This document shows, piece by piece, positions 46,678-59,641 of a stretch of DNA of 64,000 nucleotides. Made by a program: the position numbers and the translations under genes. The notes under the pieces are model-generated. The model saw only the letters and a program-made list of their open reading frames with translations. It was not told the origin of the DNA and made no database searches. The DNA comes from Ryuthela nishihirai (taxonomy: Eukaryota > Arthropoda > Arachnida > Araneae > Heptathelidae), in NCBI GenBank assembly GCA_038380435.1, contig JAWZYU010000676.1, positions 1 to 64,000 on the forward strand, read 5' to 3'. The stretch's first letter is position 1; each line of letters starts with the position of its first letter.

Positions 46678-49023
46678 GGTGGAATCCGGCTCAGGTCACT
46701 GCAAAAGAAGGAGAAAAAAAATTAATAATTAGAATTGGTAGAGCTAATATAAATCAGTAGTGCGTCGACTAAAGACCACTACAGACTATGCTGAAGAATA
46801 CTGAACCAAAGAGTAAGCGAAAAGGTTACTATGAGGTAAAGTCGGGAGCTGGAAAACGCACGTCTGTAGCTGTCAGTGGTCGCAGAGCAAAGGGACGGGC
46901 GTTGCACTCAGTGGCACGAGTTGTAAAACCCGTTGGCGTCAGGGGGAAAACCCAGGGGATTAGTAAAACCCGTTGGCGTCAGGGAGAAAACCCAGGGGTT
47001 TACCTACTACCGGTCGTACAAGGTTCGGGTTTCGCGCTGCCATCTATGTGCAAGCATGGGAACTAATTTTTCTTCACCTATCCCCATTTTTTTCCCTTGC
47101 TCCACCGAGTGGTACATATGTATATGTATATATATTTTTTTATTTCATTTTTTCCAGCGTGACGTCACCTGCAAACGAGACAGTGCTATATATGCGAGAA
47201 GAATATGGGGCAAGTAGAGTATACAAAAGTTTATTAAAGTTTATAAGATAATGATAGGAAATTTTAAAGTAATTTTCCTAATAAAATAAACAACCAGTAC
47301 CAAATGTTTCTAAAATAATTCAATACCAGATGTTTACCGATCGTCACGTAAACTACTCACGTGTTGACAATTCGATTTCGTTACCATCGTTGAAAGGTTA
47401 ATAATAGACATTTTTTCTTGAAATTTCCGTCATATCTATCTATTCTACCAACGCATGGAACTCTAGAAGAGTTTATCAAATGTTGTTTTTGATCTAAATT
47501 GGGACTGATTTTGCTGTAGGAATCGTTTCGTCTGGCATAAACGTTAGAAAGGATCCAAATTAATATATTTTTGCCTTAACGAATAATGGAGAAAAAAATG
47601 TCGTTTATTTAAATAAAATATCTCAGCTATTTTTGCCTAAATGAAACGGAAAATTTTCTTCTTATTAAATTCTTTCATTTGCTACAGTAAATAAGCCATT
47701 CTAGAGTAAATAAGCTATTATATTAAGCTTATTTTGCTAGAGTAAATAAGCTTTCATTTGCTAGAGTAATTTCTAACCGCTTGGGTGAAGTTACCTTTAC
47801 GTTTTGCCCTGCTATGCTTGTTTGGGAAAAGCTTTTCTGAATATCCTTTAATTACTCTATATGATTTCGCAAACGTATATCAGTTTATAAGGGGAGATCG
47901 TATTTTGAAGTTTTCCGATTTATTGGTATATATAGTGTGAGGTAATTCTGTCGGAATAATTTTTCACTGCATAAGAAACTAACGGCTACTCACCACACTT
48001 CCCTTAATTGTCCGGATGATTTTAGAGAGGTATAAAAGTGTAAAACTGAAAAATGAATCTAACACGGAAAAATCTAAATCTGACAACAAAGGACAACCTA
48101 TATATGACGTAGCAACGGTCTGCCCTACGCAACAGTACTCTCTGAAGGCTTTCATATCGTATATTATTTTCGCTGCGCAACAATTGGAATTCGAAAAAAA
48201 CAATTGTTGTTCCTCAATTGTTATCGGTTGGCTTCGAAAAACGATGCTATGGATTCGTGGTTGTTTTACTCGGCCTTTGATCAAACGGAGACTTCGATTC
48301 CCTTTCCTTCCTGTCGACGGAGAATTTCAGAGCAAGTGTGTTATGCGATCCCTTTTTTTTTTGTCACACTATCGTTTTATTTCTTTTAGTTCTTCTGCAG
48401 GAGAGGGTCTATGGGTTGTGCGATCCATTTAGAGGTTCGATCGTGCCCATACCTCTGCTTTCCACAGACGTGAGTTATATGCTGTTTCTCCTAGTGTAGA
48501 GTGATTCACTGGATTTTTTTTTTTTAAAGGTTTTCTAGGTTTTTCTTAGGAATTGGCATTATTCCTGGGATTTTATTTGCTCACTTGTTCCTACCGCTTG
48601 GGTCGTGTCGGTCTTTCTTACTTCTGAGCAGCACTTTTTTTGCACACAATGGGCTAAAGGTCCAGGTCCCATAGACCACGAAGGCTCAGAGGAGGTTGGG
48701 GGGTACCCACTGGATCACCCAGTGGGGGGACAAGATGGTAGACTCCCCTCAAGGCCATCCAGCGTGTTCTTTAACGTGCACAGGATATGGCCCTCCCGCA
48801 CACGGAGCCACGGCCTAATGTCCCATCCGACGGACGGCGGTCATTCCAATACCATCGGTGTCCTCTACTGACCGCGGGTAGGGCGGAGATTAATGTAAAC
48901 GCAGGAAGAGACTTATGGGTGGACATCCGACGGACGGCGGTCATTCCAATACCATCGGTGTCCTCTACTGACCGCGGGTAGGGCGGAGATTAATGTAAAC
49001 GCAGGAAGAGACTTATGGGTGGA

Positions 49024-50133
49024 GGGTCACCAGCGTGTGAATTTACTTTTTAAGTGTTCTGACCTCCTCCTCCTCCAACCCTTCGAACAAAATAACAGGG
49101 AGGTGTTTTGTGAATTGGGTTTCGATGCCGTGTGAAAATAATTTAATGTTTGGTGTATTCCCCCGCTCTAAGGGGAAGTGGTTATGTGGTTAGGGTGTAG
49201 GTGTCGCGTGAAATTTTTTCGGTGTACTCTCCCCCCTAACAGGGAGGGGTTATATGGCTTGGTTTTAGGTAGCGTGTGAAAATTTTTTTGTGTATTCCCC
49301 CCCCTCTAAGAGGAAGGGGTTATGTTGGTTGGGTGTAGGTATCGTGTGAAATTTTTTCGGTGAACTCTCCCCCCCCTAACAGGAAGGGGCTCATGTCGGT
49401 TGGTTGTAGGTAGCTTGTGAAAATTTTTTGGTGTAATCCCACCGTCCAATAGGAAGGGGTTATTTGGTTTGGGTGTAGGTATCCTGTGAAAATTTTTCGG
49501 TGTACTCTCCCCCCCATAAGAGGAAGGGGTTATGTTGGTTGGTTGTAGGTAGCGTGTGAAATTTTTTTGGTGTATTCCCACCGTCCAAAAGGAAGGGGTT
49601 ATGTGGATTAGGTGTAGGTATCGTGTGAAATTTTTTCGGTGTACTCTCCCCCCCATAAGAGGAAGGGGTTATGTTGGTTGGTTGTAGGTAGCGTGTGAAA
49701 TTTTTTTGGTGTATTCCCACCGTCCAAAAGGAAGGGGTTATGTGGATTAGGTGTAGGTATCGTGTGAAATTTTTTCGGTGTACTCTCCCCCCCCATAAGA
49801 GGAAGGGGTTATGTTGGTTGGTTGTAGGTAGCGTGTGAAATTTTTTTGGTGTATTCCCACCGTCCAAAAGGAAGGGGTTATGTGGATTAGGTGTAGGTAT
49901 CGTGTGAAATTTTTTCGGTGTACTCTCCCCCCCCCCCCTTCCATAAGAGGAAGGGGCTATGTGGGTTGGTTGTAGGTAGCGTGTGAAAATTTTTTGGTGT
50001 ATTCCCACCGTCCAATAGGAAGGGGTTGTGTGGGTTGGATGTAGGTATCGTGTGAAAATTTTTCAGTGTATCCCCCCCTCCTCTAAGAGGAAGGGGTTAT
50101 GTGGGTTGGGTGTCAAGGACCTGTGAATTATTT
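49024..50133. repeat. A/B minisatellite of unit 10
   Basis: Same monomer series; long C run of 12 near 49927-49938, variable B run of 8. Confidence 0.94.
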
Positions 50134-50593
50134 TCTTTTTCTTTTGTACCTTATTATGAAGTGTCGGGTGACTCTCAACTTCCCTTCACACTTTATCCAG
50201 GCTTAGGACTGGCAGCGCATTGCGCTGGCGTGTTTAAAAGTTGTCTGTCTCTCTGGTGGACTTGGTATCATAGCACAATGTGCAGAGTTTTACAACGACA
50301 TAGAAAAAAGAATACAATGCACAGCAAAAGTGACATACAAACAATACAAACATACAGGAAACAGCGAGAGTGTCTTCTCTTTGCTTTTAAGAAATTTTTT
50401 ATATTTTTTTTTTTTATTTTTGAACATTTAAATTTTTATTTTTTTTTATTTTTGAACATTTAAATATTTTTTTTTTTGGTTTTTTGATTTTCACTTAATT
50501 CTTTTTTCAGTTTTTCCTGTTTAGGATGCCAAACCCTTCCCGGACATGGCAGTCAGTCCCGGAAGGGGAGGCCGCTTCCCGATAGCTGCGACA

Positions 50594-51985
50594 TCACACT
50601 GCGGTGGTGAAGACGTCGAGCCGTTCCTTGAGCGACGCTGCCGCCCGACCCCTCCTCTGGATCAAGACAGCAGAGACGTGCAAGGCGACGCCGAAGGCCG
50701 TGGCCACACACATCTTCGATCCCATGAAGAGCAGGACTGCGCGGTCGCCACCGGTGGACCGGAGCAGTCCTGCCACGGGAGGGTAGATGAGGTTGGCCAC
50801 TCCCTGGAAGAGCCGCACCAGGGTGAAGGTGCCGTTCATGTTGTCGACTCCGTGATTCGAGCTAAGCAGGAGGGGGATCAGGATGGTCCACACTCCGGTT
50901 CCCACTCCTGCGGCGACGGAGGCAACAACAAGCTGCCAGTACTCGCGGCAGAAAGGCAGTGAGATGACGGCTGCAGCCGAGACGGAGACGGCCGCGATGT
51001 ATTCGGCCGTCCTCGGCAGGGGAGAGCGGCTGGCGAGAAGACCATACGAGAGGCGCACGACCAGGTCGCCGGCAGCAGAGTAGGCGAGAAGCAGCATGGC
51101 ACTGCTCTTCTCGATCCCCAGCGACTTGGCGTGCTGGGGAATGTAGTGCAGGAAGTGAGGGTTGCCCATACCCATCGCGAAGATGGAAGCGCTCGTGAGG
51201 AGGAACAGGCCGTCCGTGAGGAAACGGAGGGACAGCCTCTCGGCGACCACCTTCGCGCAGGATCTGGGTGCCAGCTCTCCAGCTTCCGCGGGGGTCACGA
51301 CGACGGCATCGTTGCTGCCGCCGGCGGGCACCTCGCGGAAGCGGCTCTCGGGCCGAACGAAGAGCAGGCCGCAGACTGCGATGAGCGTGAAGCAGCCGGC
51401 CAGCACGAGGAACGTGTAGTGCAGGCCGACCGCCAGCAGCAGCTCGTTGATCGCAGTGGGCAGGGCCATGGCCCCGAAGCAGCCTCCCGACAGGGCGACG
51501 GCCATCGCTGCCGGCCTCCGTGTCGTGAAGTACTTTCCAGTGCACACTATGCCGGTGGTGATGGCAAAGGATGCACCGACCCCCATGAGGCCTCCAATGG
51601 TACCTATGAGGAAGGAACCGGAGGTGGCCAGGTAGCTGAGGGCAAGGCCAGCGCTGCACAGCAATCCGCCCAGACACACGAGCGGCCTGTATCCGAAGGT
51701 AGACATGAGGATCCCTGTCACCGGTGAGAAGACCAGCGATAGGGTTCCTAGCAGCCCCGGGATCCAGGCCGCCTGGGACGGAGATGTATCAGGAAACTCC
51801 AGGAAGATCGCCACCTTCAGAGCGCTGAAGGACTTGACGAATCCTGAAAGGAGAAAGGTTATGAGAAAGCAGCCACCAGCGACGGCCCACCCGTATCCTC
51901 CATCGGGTGGAACCATCTTGGTGGCTGTGGTGGCGTTGGCACGCTCTTCCTCTACTCCCTTCGTCGCTGCAACTGGAACGGACAT
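50594..51985 (-). CDS. SLC16-type MFS transporter, copy 10
   Basis: Product identical to copy 1, intact, with the acceptor at 52007 and the promoter candidate at 52403-52478. Confidence 0.92.
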   Translation of the reverse strand: MSVPVAATKGVEEERANATTATKMVPPDGGYGWAVAGGCFLITFLLSGFVKSFSALKVAIFLEFPDTSPSQAAWIPGLLGTLSLVFSPVTGILMSTFGYRPLVCLGGLLCSAGLALSYLATSGSFLIGTIGGLMGVGASFAITTGIVCTGKYFTTRRPAAMAVALSGGCFGAMALPTAINELLLAVGLHYTFLVLAGCFTLIAVCGLLFVRPESRFREVPAGGSNDAVVVTPAEAGELAPRSCAKVVAERLSLRFLTDGLFLLTSASIFAMGMGNPHFLHYIPQHAKSLGIEKSSAMLLLAYSAAGDLVVRLSYGLLASRSPLPRTAEYIAAVSVSAAAVISLPFCREYWQLVVASVAAGVGTGVWTILIPLLLSSNHGVDNMNGTFTLVRLFQGVANLIYPPVAGLLRSTGGDRAVLLFMGSKMCVATAFGVALHVSAVLIQRRGRAAASLKERLDVFTTAV

Positions 51986-54331
51986 GGTGGAATCCGGCTC
52001 AGGTCACTGCAAAAGAAGGAGAAAAAAAATTAATAATTAGAATTGGTAGAGCTAATATAAATCAGTAGTGCGTCGACTAAAGACCACTACAGACTATGCT
52101 GAAGAATACTGAACCAAAGAGTAAGCGAAAAGGTTACTATGAGGTAAAGTCGGGAGCTGGAAAACGCACGTCTGTAGCTGTCAGTGGTCGCAGAGCAAAG
52201 GGACGGGCGTTGCACTCAGTGGCACGAGTTGTAAAACCCGTTGGCGTCAGGGGGAAAACCCAGGGGATTAGTAAAACCCGTTGGCGTCAGGGAGAAAACC
52301 CAGGGGTTTACCTACTACCGGTCGTACAAGGTTCGGGTTTCGCGCTGCCATCTATGTGCAAGCATGGGAACTAATTTTTCTTCACCTATCCCCATTTTTT
52401 TCCCTTGCTCCACCGAGTGGTACATATGTATATGTATATATATTTTTTTATTTCATTTTTTCCAGCGTGACGTCACCTGCAAACGAGACAGTGCTATATA
52501 TGCGAGAAGAATATGGGGCAAGTAGAGTATACAAAAGTTTATTAAAGTTTATAAGATAATGATAGGAAATTTTAAAGTAATTTTCCTAATAAAATAAACA
52601 ACCAGTACCAAATGTTTCTAAAATAATTCAATACCAGATGTTTACCGATCGTCACGTAAACTACTCACGTGTTGACAATTCGATTTCGTTACCATCGTTG
52701 AAAGGTTAATAATAGACATTTTTTCTTGAAATTTCCGTCATATCTATCTATTCTACCAACGCATGGAACTCTAGAAGAGTTTATCAAATGTTGTTTTTGA
52801 TCTAAATTGGGACTGATTTTGCTGTAGGAATCGTTTCGTCTGGCATAAACGTTAGAAAGGATCCAAATTAATATATTTTTGCCTTAACGAATAATGGAGA
52901 AAAAAATGTCGTTTATTTAAATAAAATATCTCAGCTATTTTTGCCTAAATGAAACGGAAAATTTTCTTCTTATTAAATTCTTTCATTTGCTACAGTAAAT
53001 AAGCCATTCTAGAGTAAATAAGCTATTATATTAAGCTTATTTTGCTAGAGTAAATAAGCTTTCATTTGCTAGAGTAATTTCTAACCGCTTGGGTGAAGTT
53101 ACCTTTACGTTTTGCCCTGCTATGCTTGTTTGGGAAAAGCTTTTCTGAATATCCTTTAATTACTCTATATGATTTCGCAAACGTATATCAGTTTATAAGG
53201 GGAGATCGTATTTTGAAGTTTTCCGATTTATTGGTATATATAGTGTGAGGTAATTCTGTCGGAATAATTTTTCACTGCATAAGAAACTAACGGCTACTCA
53301 CCACACTTCCCTTAATTGTCCGGATGATTTTAGAGAGGTATAAAAGTGTAAAACTGAAAAATGAATCTAACACGGAAAAATCTAAATCTGACAACAAAGG
53401 ACAACCTATATATGACGTAGCAACGGTCTGCCCTACGCAACAGTACTCTCTGAAGGCTTTCATATCGTATATTATTTTCGCTGCGCAACAATTGGAATTC
53501 GAAAAAAACAATTGTTGTTCCTCAATTGTTATCGGTTGGCTTCGAAAAACGATGCTATGGATTCGTGGTTGTTTTACTCGGCCTTTGATCAAACGGAGAC
53601 TTCGATTCCCTTTCCTTCCTGTCGACGGAGAATTTCAGAGCAAGTGTGTTATGCGATCCCTTTTTTTTTTGTCACACTATCGTTTTATTTCTTTTAGTTC
53701 TTCTGCAGGAGAGGGTCTATGGGTTGTGCGATCCATTTAGAGGTTCGATCGTGCCCATACCTCTGCTTTCCACAGACGTGAGTTATATGCTGTTTCTCCT
53801 AGTGTAGAGTGATTCACTGGATTTTTTTTTTTTAAAGGTTTTCTAGGTTTTTCTTAGGAATTGGCATTATTCCTGGGATTTTATTTGCTCACTTGTTCCT
53901 ACCGCTTGGGTCGTGTCGGTCTTTCTTACTTCTGAGCAGCACTTTTTTTGCACACAATGGGCTAAAGGTCCAGGTCCCATAGACCACGAAGGCTCAGAGG
54001 AGGTTGGGGGGTACCCACTGGATCACCCAGTGGGGGGACAAGATGGTAGACTCCCCTCAAGGCCATCCAGCGTGTTCTTTAACGTGCACAGGATATGGCC
54101 CTCCCGCACACGGAGCCACGGCCTAATGTCCCATCCGACGGACGGCGGTCATTCCAATACCATCGGTGTCCTCTACTGACCGCGGGTAGGGCGGAGATTA
54201 ATGTAAACGCAGGAAGAGACTTATGGGTGGACATCCGACGGACGGCGGTCATTCCAATACCATCGGTGTCCTCTACTGACCGCGGGTAGGGCGGAGATTA
54301 ATGTAAACGCAGGAAGAGACTTATGGGTGGA

Positions 54332-55443
54332 GGGTCACCAGCGTGTGAATTTACTTTTTAAGTGTTCTGACCTCCTCCTCCTCCAACCCTTCGAACAAAA
54401 TAACAGGGAGGTGTTTTGTGAATTGGGTTTCGATGCCGTGTGAAAATAATTTAATGTTTGGTGTATTCCCCCGCTCTAAGGGGAAGTGGTTATGTGGTTA
54501 GGGTGTAGGTGTCGCGTGAAATTTTTTCGGTGTACTCTCCCCCCTAACAGGGAGGGGTTATATGGCTTGGTTTTAGGTAGCGTGTGAAAATTTTTTTGTG
54601 TATTCCCCCCCCTCTAAGAGGAAGGGGTTATGTTGGTTGGGTGTAGGTATCGTGTGAAATTTTTTCGGTGAACTCTCCCCCCCCTAACAGGAAGGGGCTC
54701 ATGTCGGTTGGTTGTAGGTAGCTTGTGAAAATTTTTTGGTGTAATCCCACCGTCCAATAGGAAGGGGTTATTTGGTTTGGGTGTAGGTATCCTGTGAAAA
54801 TTTTTCGGTGTACTCTCCCCCCCATAAGAGGAAGGGGTTATGTTGGTTGGTTGTAGGTAGCGTGTGAAATTTTTTTGGTGTATTCCCACCGTCCAAAAGG
54901 AAGGGGTTATGTGGATTAGGTGTAGGTATCGTGTGAAATTTTTTCGGTGTACTCTCCCCCCCATAAGAGGAAGGGGTTATGTTGGTTGGTTGTAGGTAGC
55001 GTGTGAAATTTTTTTGGTGTATTCCCACCGTCCAAAAGGAAGGGGTTATGTGGATTAGGTGTAGGTATCGTGTGAAATTTTTTCGGTGTACTCTCCCCCC
55101 CCATAAGAGGAAGGGGTTATGTTGGTTGGTTGTAGGTAGCGTGTGAAATTTTTTTGGTGTATTCCCACCGTCCAAAAGGAAGGGGTTATGTGGATTAGGT
55201 GTAGGTATCGTGTGAAATTTTTTCGGTGTACTCTCCCCCCCCCCCCCCTTCCATAAGAGGAAGGGGCTATGTGGGTTGGTTGTAGGTAGCGTGTGAAAAT
55301 TTTTTGGTGTATTCCCACCGTCCAATAGGAAGGGGTTGTGTGGGTTGGATGTAGGTATCGTGTGAAAATTTTTCAGTGTATCCCCCCCTCCTCTAAGAGG
55401 AAGGGGTTATGTGGGTTGGGTGTCAAGGACCTGTGAATTATTT
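54332..55443. repeat. A/B minisatellite of unit 11
   Basis: Same monomer series; long C run of 14 near 55235-55248, variable B run of 8. Confidence 0.94.
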
Positions 55444-55903
55444 TCTTTTTCTTTTGTACCTTATTATGAAGTGTCGGGTGACTCTCAACTTCCCTTCACA
55501 CTTTATCCAGGCTTAGGACTGGCAGCGCATTGCGCTGGCGTGTTTAAAAGTTGTCTGTCTCTCTGGTGGACTTGGTATCATAGCACAATGTGCAGAGTTT
55601 TACAACGACATAGAAAAAAGAATACAATGCACAGCAAAAGTGACATACAAACAATACAAACATACAGGAAACAGCGAGAGTGTCTTCTCTTTGCTTTTAA
55701 GAAATTTTTTATATTTTTTTTTTTTATTTTTGAACATTTAAATTTTTATTTTTTTTTATTTTTGAACATTTAAATATTTTTTTTTTTGGTTTTTTGATTT
55801 TCACTTAATTCTTTTTTCAGTTTTTCCTGTTTAGGATGCCAAACCCTTCCCGGACATGGCAGTCAGTCCCGGAAGGGGAGGCCGCTTCCCGATAGCTGCG
55901 ACA

Positions 55904-57295
55904 TCACACTGCGGTGGTGAAGACGTCGAGCCGTTCCTTGAGCGACGCTGCCGCCCGACCCCTCCTCTGGATCAAGACAGCAGAGACGTGCAAGGCGACG
56001 CCGAAGGCCGTGGCCACACACATCTTCGATCCCATGAAGAGCAGGACTGCGCGGTCGCCACCGGTGGACCGGAGCAGTCCTGCCACGGGAGGGTAGATGA
56101 GGTTGGCCACTCCCTGGAAGAGCCGCACCAGGGTGAAGGTGCCGTTCATGTTGTCGCCTCCGTGATTCGAGCTAAGCAGGAGGGGGATCAGGATGGTCCA
56201 CACTCCGGTTCCCACTCCTGCGGCGACGGAGGCAACAACAAGCTGCCAGTACTCGCGGCAGAAAGGCAGTGAGATGACGGCTGCAGCCGAGACGGAGACG
56301 GCCGCGATGTATTCGGCCGTCCTCGGCAGGGGAGAGCGGCTGGCGAGAAGACCATACGAGAGGCGCACGACCAGGTCGCCGGCAGCAGAGTAGGCGAGAA
56401 GCAGCATGGCACTGCTCTTCTCGATCCCCAGCGACTTGGCGTGCTGGGGAATGTAGTGCAGGAAGTGAGGGTTGCCCATACCCATCGCGAAGATGGAAGC
56501 GCTCGTGAGGAGGAACAGGCCGTCCGTGAGGAAACGGAGGGACAGCCTCTCGGCGACCACCTTCGCGCAGGATCTGGGTGCCAGCTCTCCAGCTTCCGCG
56601 GGGGTCACGACGACGGCATCGTTGCTGCCGCCGGCGGGCACCTCGCGGAAGCGGCTCTCGGGCCGAACGAAGAGCAGGCCGCAGACTGCGATGAGCGTGA
56701 AGCAGCCGGCCAGCACGAGGAACGTGTAGTGCAGGCCGACCGCCAGCAGCAGCTCGTTGATCGCAGTGGGCAGGGCCATGGCCCCGAAGCAGCCTCCCGA
56801 CAGGGCGACGGCCATCGCTGCCGGCCTCCGTGTCGTGAAGTACTTTCCAGTGCACACTATGCCGGTGGTGATGGCAAAGGATGCACCGACCCCCATGAGG
56901 CCTCCAATGGTACCTATGAGGAAGGAACCGGAGGTGGCCAGGTAGCTGAGGGCAAGGCCAGCGCTGCACAGCAATCCGCCCAGACACACGAGCGGCCTGT
57001 ATCCGAAGGTAGACATGAGGATCCCTGTCACCGGTGAGAAGACCAGCGATAGGGTTCCTAGCAGCCCCGGGATCCAGGCCGCCTGGGACGGAGATGTATC
57101 AGGAAACTCCAGGAAGATCGCCACCTTCAGAGCGCTGAAGGACTTGACGAATCCTGAAAGGAGAAAGGTTATGAGAAAGCAGCCACCAGCGACGGCCCAC
57201 CCGTATCCTCCATCGGGTGGAACCATCTTGGTGGCTGTGGTGGCGTTGGCACGCTCTTCCTCTACTCCCTTCGTCGCTGCAACTGGAACGGACAT
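55904..57295 (-). CDS. SLC16-type MFS transporter, copy 11 (V380G)
   Basis: Full-length 463 residues. The + strand A-to-C at 56157 changes codon 380 from GTC to GGC, giving V380G in the loop NHGVDNMNG between TM10 and TM11. The change makes a Gly-Gly pair and removes a GTCGAC site. It is a transversion, so a sequencing error cannot be excluded without reads. Other motifs are intact. Confidence 0.92.
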   Translation of the reverse strand: MSVPVAATKGVEEERANATTATKMVPPDGGYGWAVAGGCFLITFLLSGFVKSFSALKVAIFLEFPDTSPSQAAWIPGLLGTLSLVFSPVTGILMSTFGYRPLVCLGGLLCSAGLALSYLATSGSFLIGTIGGLMGVGASFAITTGIVCTGKYFTTRRPAAMAVALSGGCFGAMALPTAINELLLAVGLHYTFLVLAGCFTLIAVCGLLFVRPESRFREVPAGGSNDAVVVTPAEAGELAPRSCAKVVAERLSLRFLTDGLFLLTSASIFAMGMGNPHFLHYIPQHAKSLGIEKSSAMLLLAYSAAGDLVVRLSYGLLASRSPLPRTAEYIAAVSVSAAAVISLPFCREYWQLVVASVAAGVGTGVWTILIPLLLSSNHGGDNMNGTFTLVRLFQGVANLIYPPVAGLLRSTGGDRAVLLFMGSKMCVATAFGVALHVSAVLIQRRGRAAASLKERLDVFTTAV

Positions 57296-59641
57296 GGTGG
57301 AATCCGGCTCAGGTCACTGCAAAAGAAGGAGAAAAAAAATTAATAATTAGAATTGGTAGAGCTAATATAAATCAGTAGTGCGTCGACTAAAGACCACTAC
57401 AGACTATGCTGAAGAATACTGAACCAAAGAGTAAGCGAAAAGGTTACTATGAGGTAAAGTCGGGAGCTGGAAAACGCACGTCTGTAGCTGTCAGTGGTCG
57501 CAGAGCAAAGGGACGGGCGTTGCACTCAGTGGCACGAGTTGTAAAACCCGTTGGCGTCAGGGGGAAAACCCAGGGGATTAGTAAAACCCGTTGGCGTCAG
57601 GGAGAAAACCCAGGGGTTTACCTACTACCGGTCGTACAAGGTTCGGGTTTCGCGCTGCCATCTATGTGCAAGCATGGGAACTAATTTTTCTTCACCTATC
57701 CCCATTTTTTTCCCTTGCTCCACCGAGTGGTACATATGTATATGTATATATATTTTTTTATTTCATTTTTTCCAGCGTGACGTCACCTGCAAACGAGACA
57801 GTGCTATATATGCGAGAAGAATATGGGGCAAGTAGAGTATACAAAAGTTTATTAAAGTTTATAAGATAATGATAGGAAATTTTAAAGTAATTTTCCTAAT
57901 AAAATAAACAACCAGTACCAAATGTTTCTAAAATAATTCAATACCAGATGTTTACCGATCGTCACGTAAACTACTCACGTGTTGACAATTCGATTTCGTT
58001 ACCATCGTTGAAAGGTTAATAATAGACATTTTTTCTTGAAATTTCCGTCATATCTATCTATTCTACCAACGCATGGAACTCTAGAAGAGTTTATCAAATG
58101 TTGTTTTTGATCTAAATTGGGACTGATTTTGCTGTAGGAATCGTTTCGTCTGGCATAAACGTTAGAAAGGATCCAAATTAATATATTTTTGCCTTAACGA
58201 ATAATGGAGAAAAAAATGTCGTTTATTTAAATAAAATATCTCAGCTATTTTTGCCTAAATGAAACGGAAAATTTTCTTCTTATTAAATTCTTTCATTTGC
58301 TACAGTAAATAAGCCATTCTAGAGTAAATAAGCTATTATATTAAGCTTATTTTGCTAGAGTAAATAAGCTTTCATTTGCTAGAGTAATTTCTAACCGCTT
58401 GGGTGAAGTTACCTTTACGTTTTGCCCTGCTATGCTTGTTTGGGAAAAGCTTTTCTGAATATCCTTTAATTACTCTATATGATTTCGCAAACGTATATCA
58501 GTTTATAAGGGGAGATCGTATTTTGAAGTTTTCCGATTTATTGGTATATATAGTGTGAGGTAATTCTGTCGGAATAATTTTTCACTGCATAAGAAACTAA
58601 CGGCTACTCACCACACTTCCCTTAATTGTCCGGATGATTTTAGAGAGGTATAAAAGTGTAAAACTGAAAAATGAATCTAACACGGAAAAATCTAAATCTG
58701 ACAACAAAGGACAACCTATATATGACGTAGCAACGGTCTGCCCTACGCAACAGTACTCTCTGAAGGCTTTCATATCGTATATTATTTTCGCTGCGCAACA
58801 ATTGGAATTCGAAAAAAACAATTGTTGTTCCTCAATTGTTATCGGTTGGCTTCGAAAAACGATGCTATGGATTCGTGGTTGTTTTACTCGGCCTTTGATC
58901 AAACGGAGACTTCGATTCCCTTTCCTTCCTGTCGACGGAGAATTTCAGAGCAAGTGTGTTATGCGATCCCTTTTTTTTTTGTCACACTATCGTTTTATTT
59001 CTTTTAGTTCTTCTGCAGGAGAGGGTCTATGGGTTGTGCGATCCATTTAGAGGTTCGATCGTGCCCATACCTCTGCTTTCCACAGACGTGAGTTATATGC
59101 TGTTTCTCCTAGTGTAGAGTGATTCACTGGATTTTTTTTTTTTAAAGGTTTTCTAGGTTTTTCTTAGGAATTGGCATTATTCCTGGGATTTTATTTGCTC
59201 ACTTGTTCCTACCGCTTGGGTCGTGTCGGTCTTTCTTACTTCTGAGCAGCACTTTTTTTGCACACAATGGGCTAAAGGTCCAGGTCCCATAGACCACGAA
59301 GGCTCAGAGGAGGTTGGGGGGTACCCACTGGATCACCCAGTGGGGGGACAAGATGGTAGACTCCCCTCAAGGCCATCCAGCGTGTTCTTTAACGTGCACA
59401 GGATATGGCCCTCCCGCACACGGAGCCACGGCCTAATGTCCCATCCGACGGACGGCGGTCATTCCAATACCATCGGTGTCCTCTACTGACCGCGGGTAGG
59501 GCGGAGATTAATGTAAACGCAGGAAGAGACTTATGGGTGGACATCCGACGGACGGCGGTCATTCCAATACCATCGGTGTCCTCTACTGACCGCGGGTAGG
59601 GCGGAGATTAATGTAAACGCAGGAAGAGACTTATGGGTGGA

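Larger units (their letters stand above)
42484..47793. repeat. Array unit 9
   Basis: 5310 bp, with two private substitutions in the minisatellite (44050 G-to-T, 44129 C-to-A). The variable B run is 9, as in units 1 and 5. Confidence 0.95.
47794..53101. repeat. Array unit 10
   Basis: 5308 bp, no private substitution seen. It has the shortest long C run of the array (12). Confidence 0.95.
53102..58411. repeat. Array unit 11
   Basis: 5310 bp, with a missense change at 56157 in the coding exon. Long C run of 14. Confidence 0.95.
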
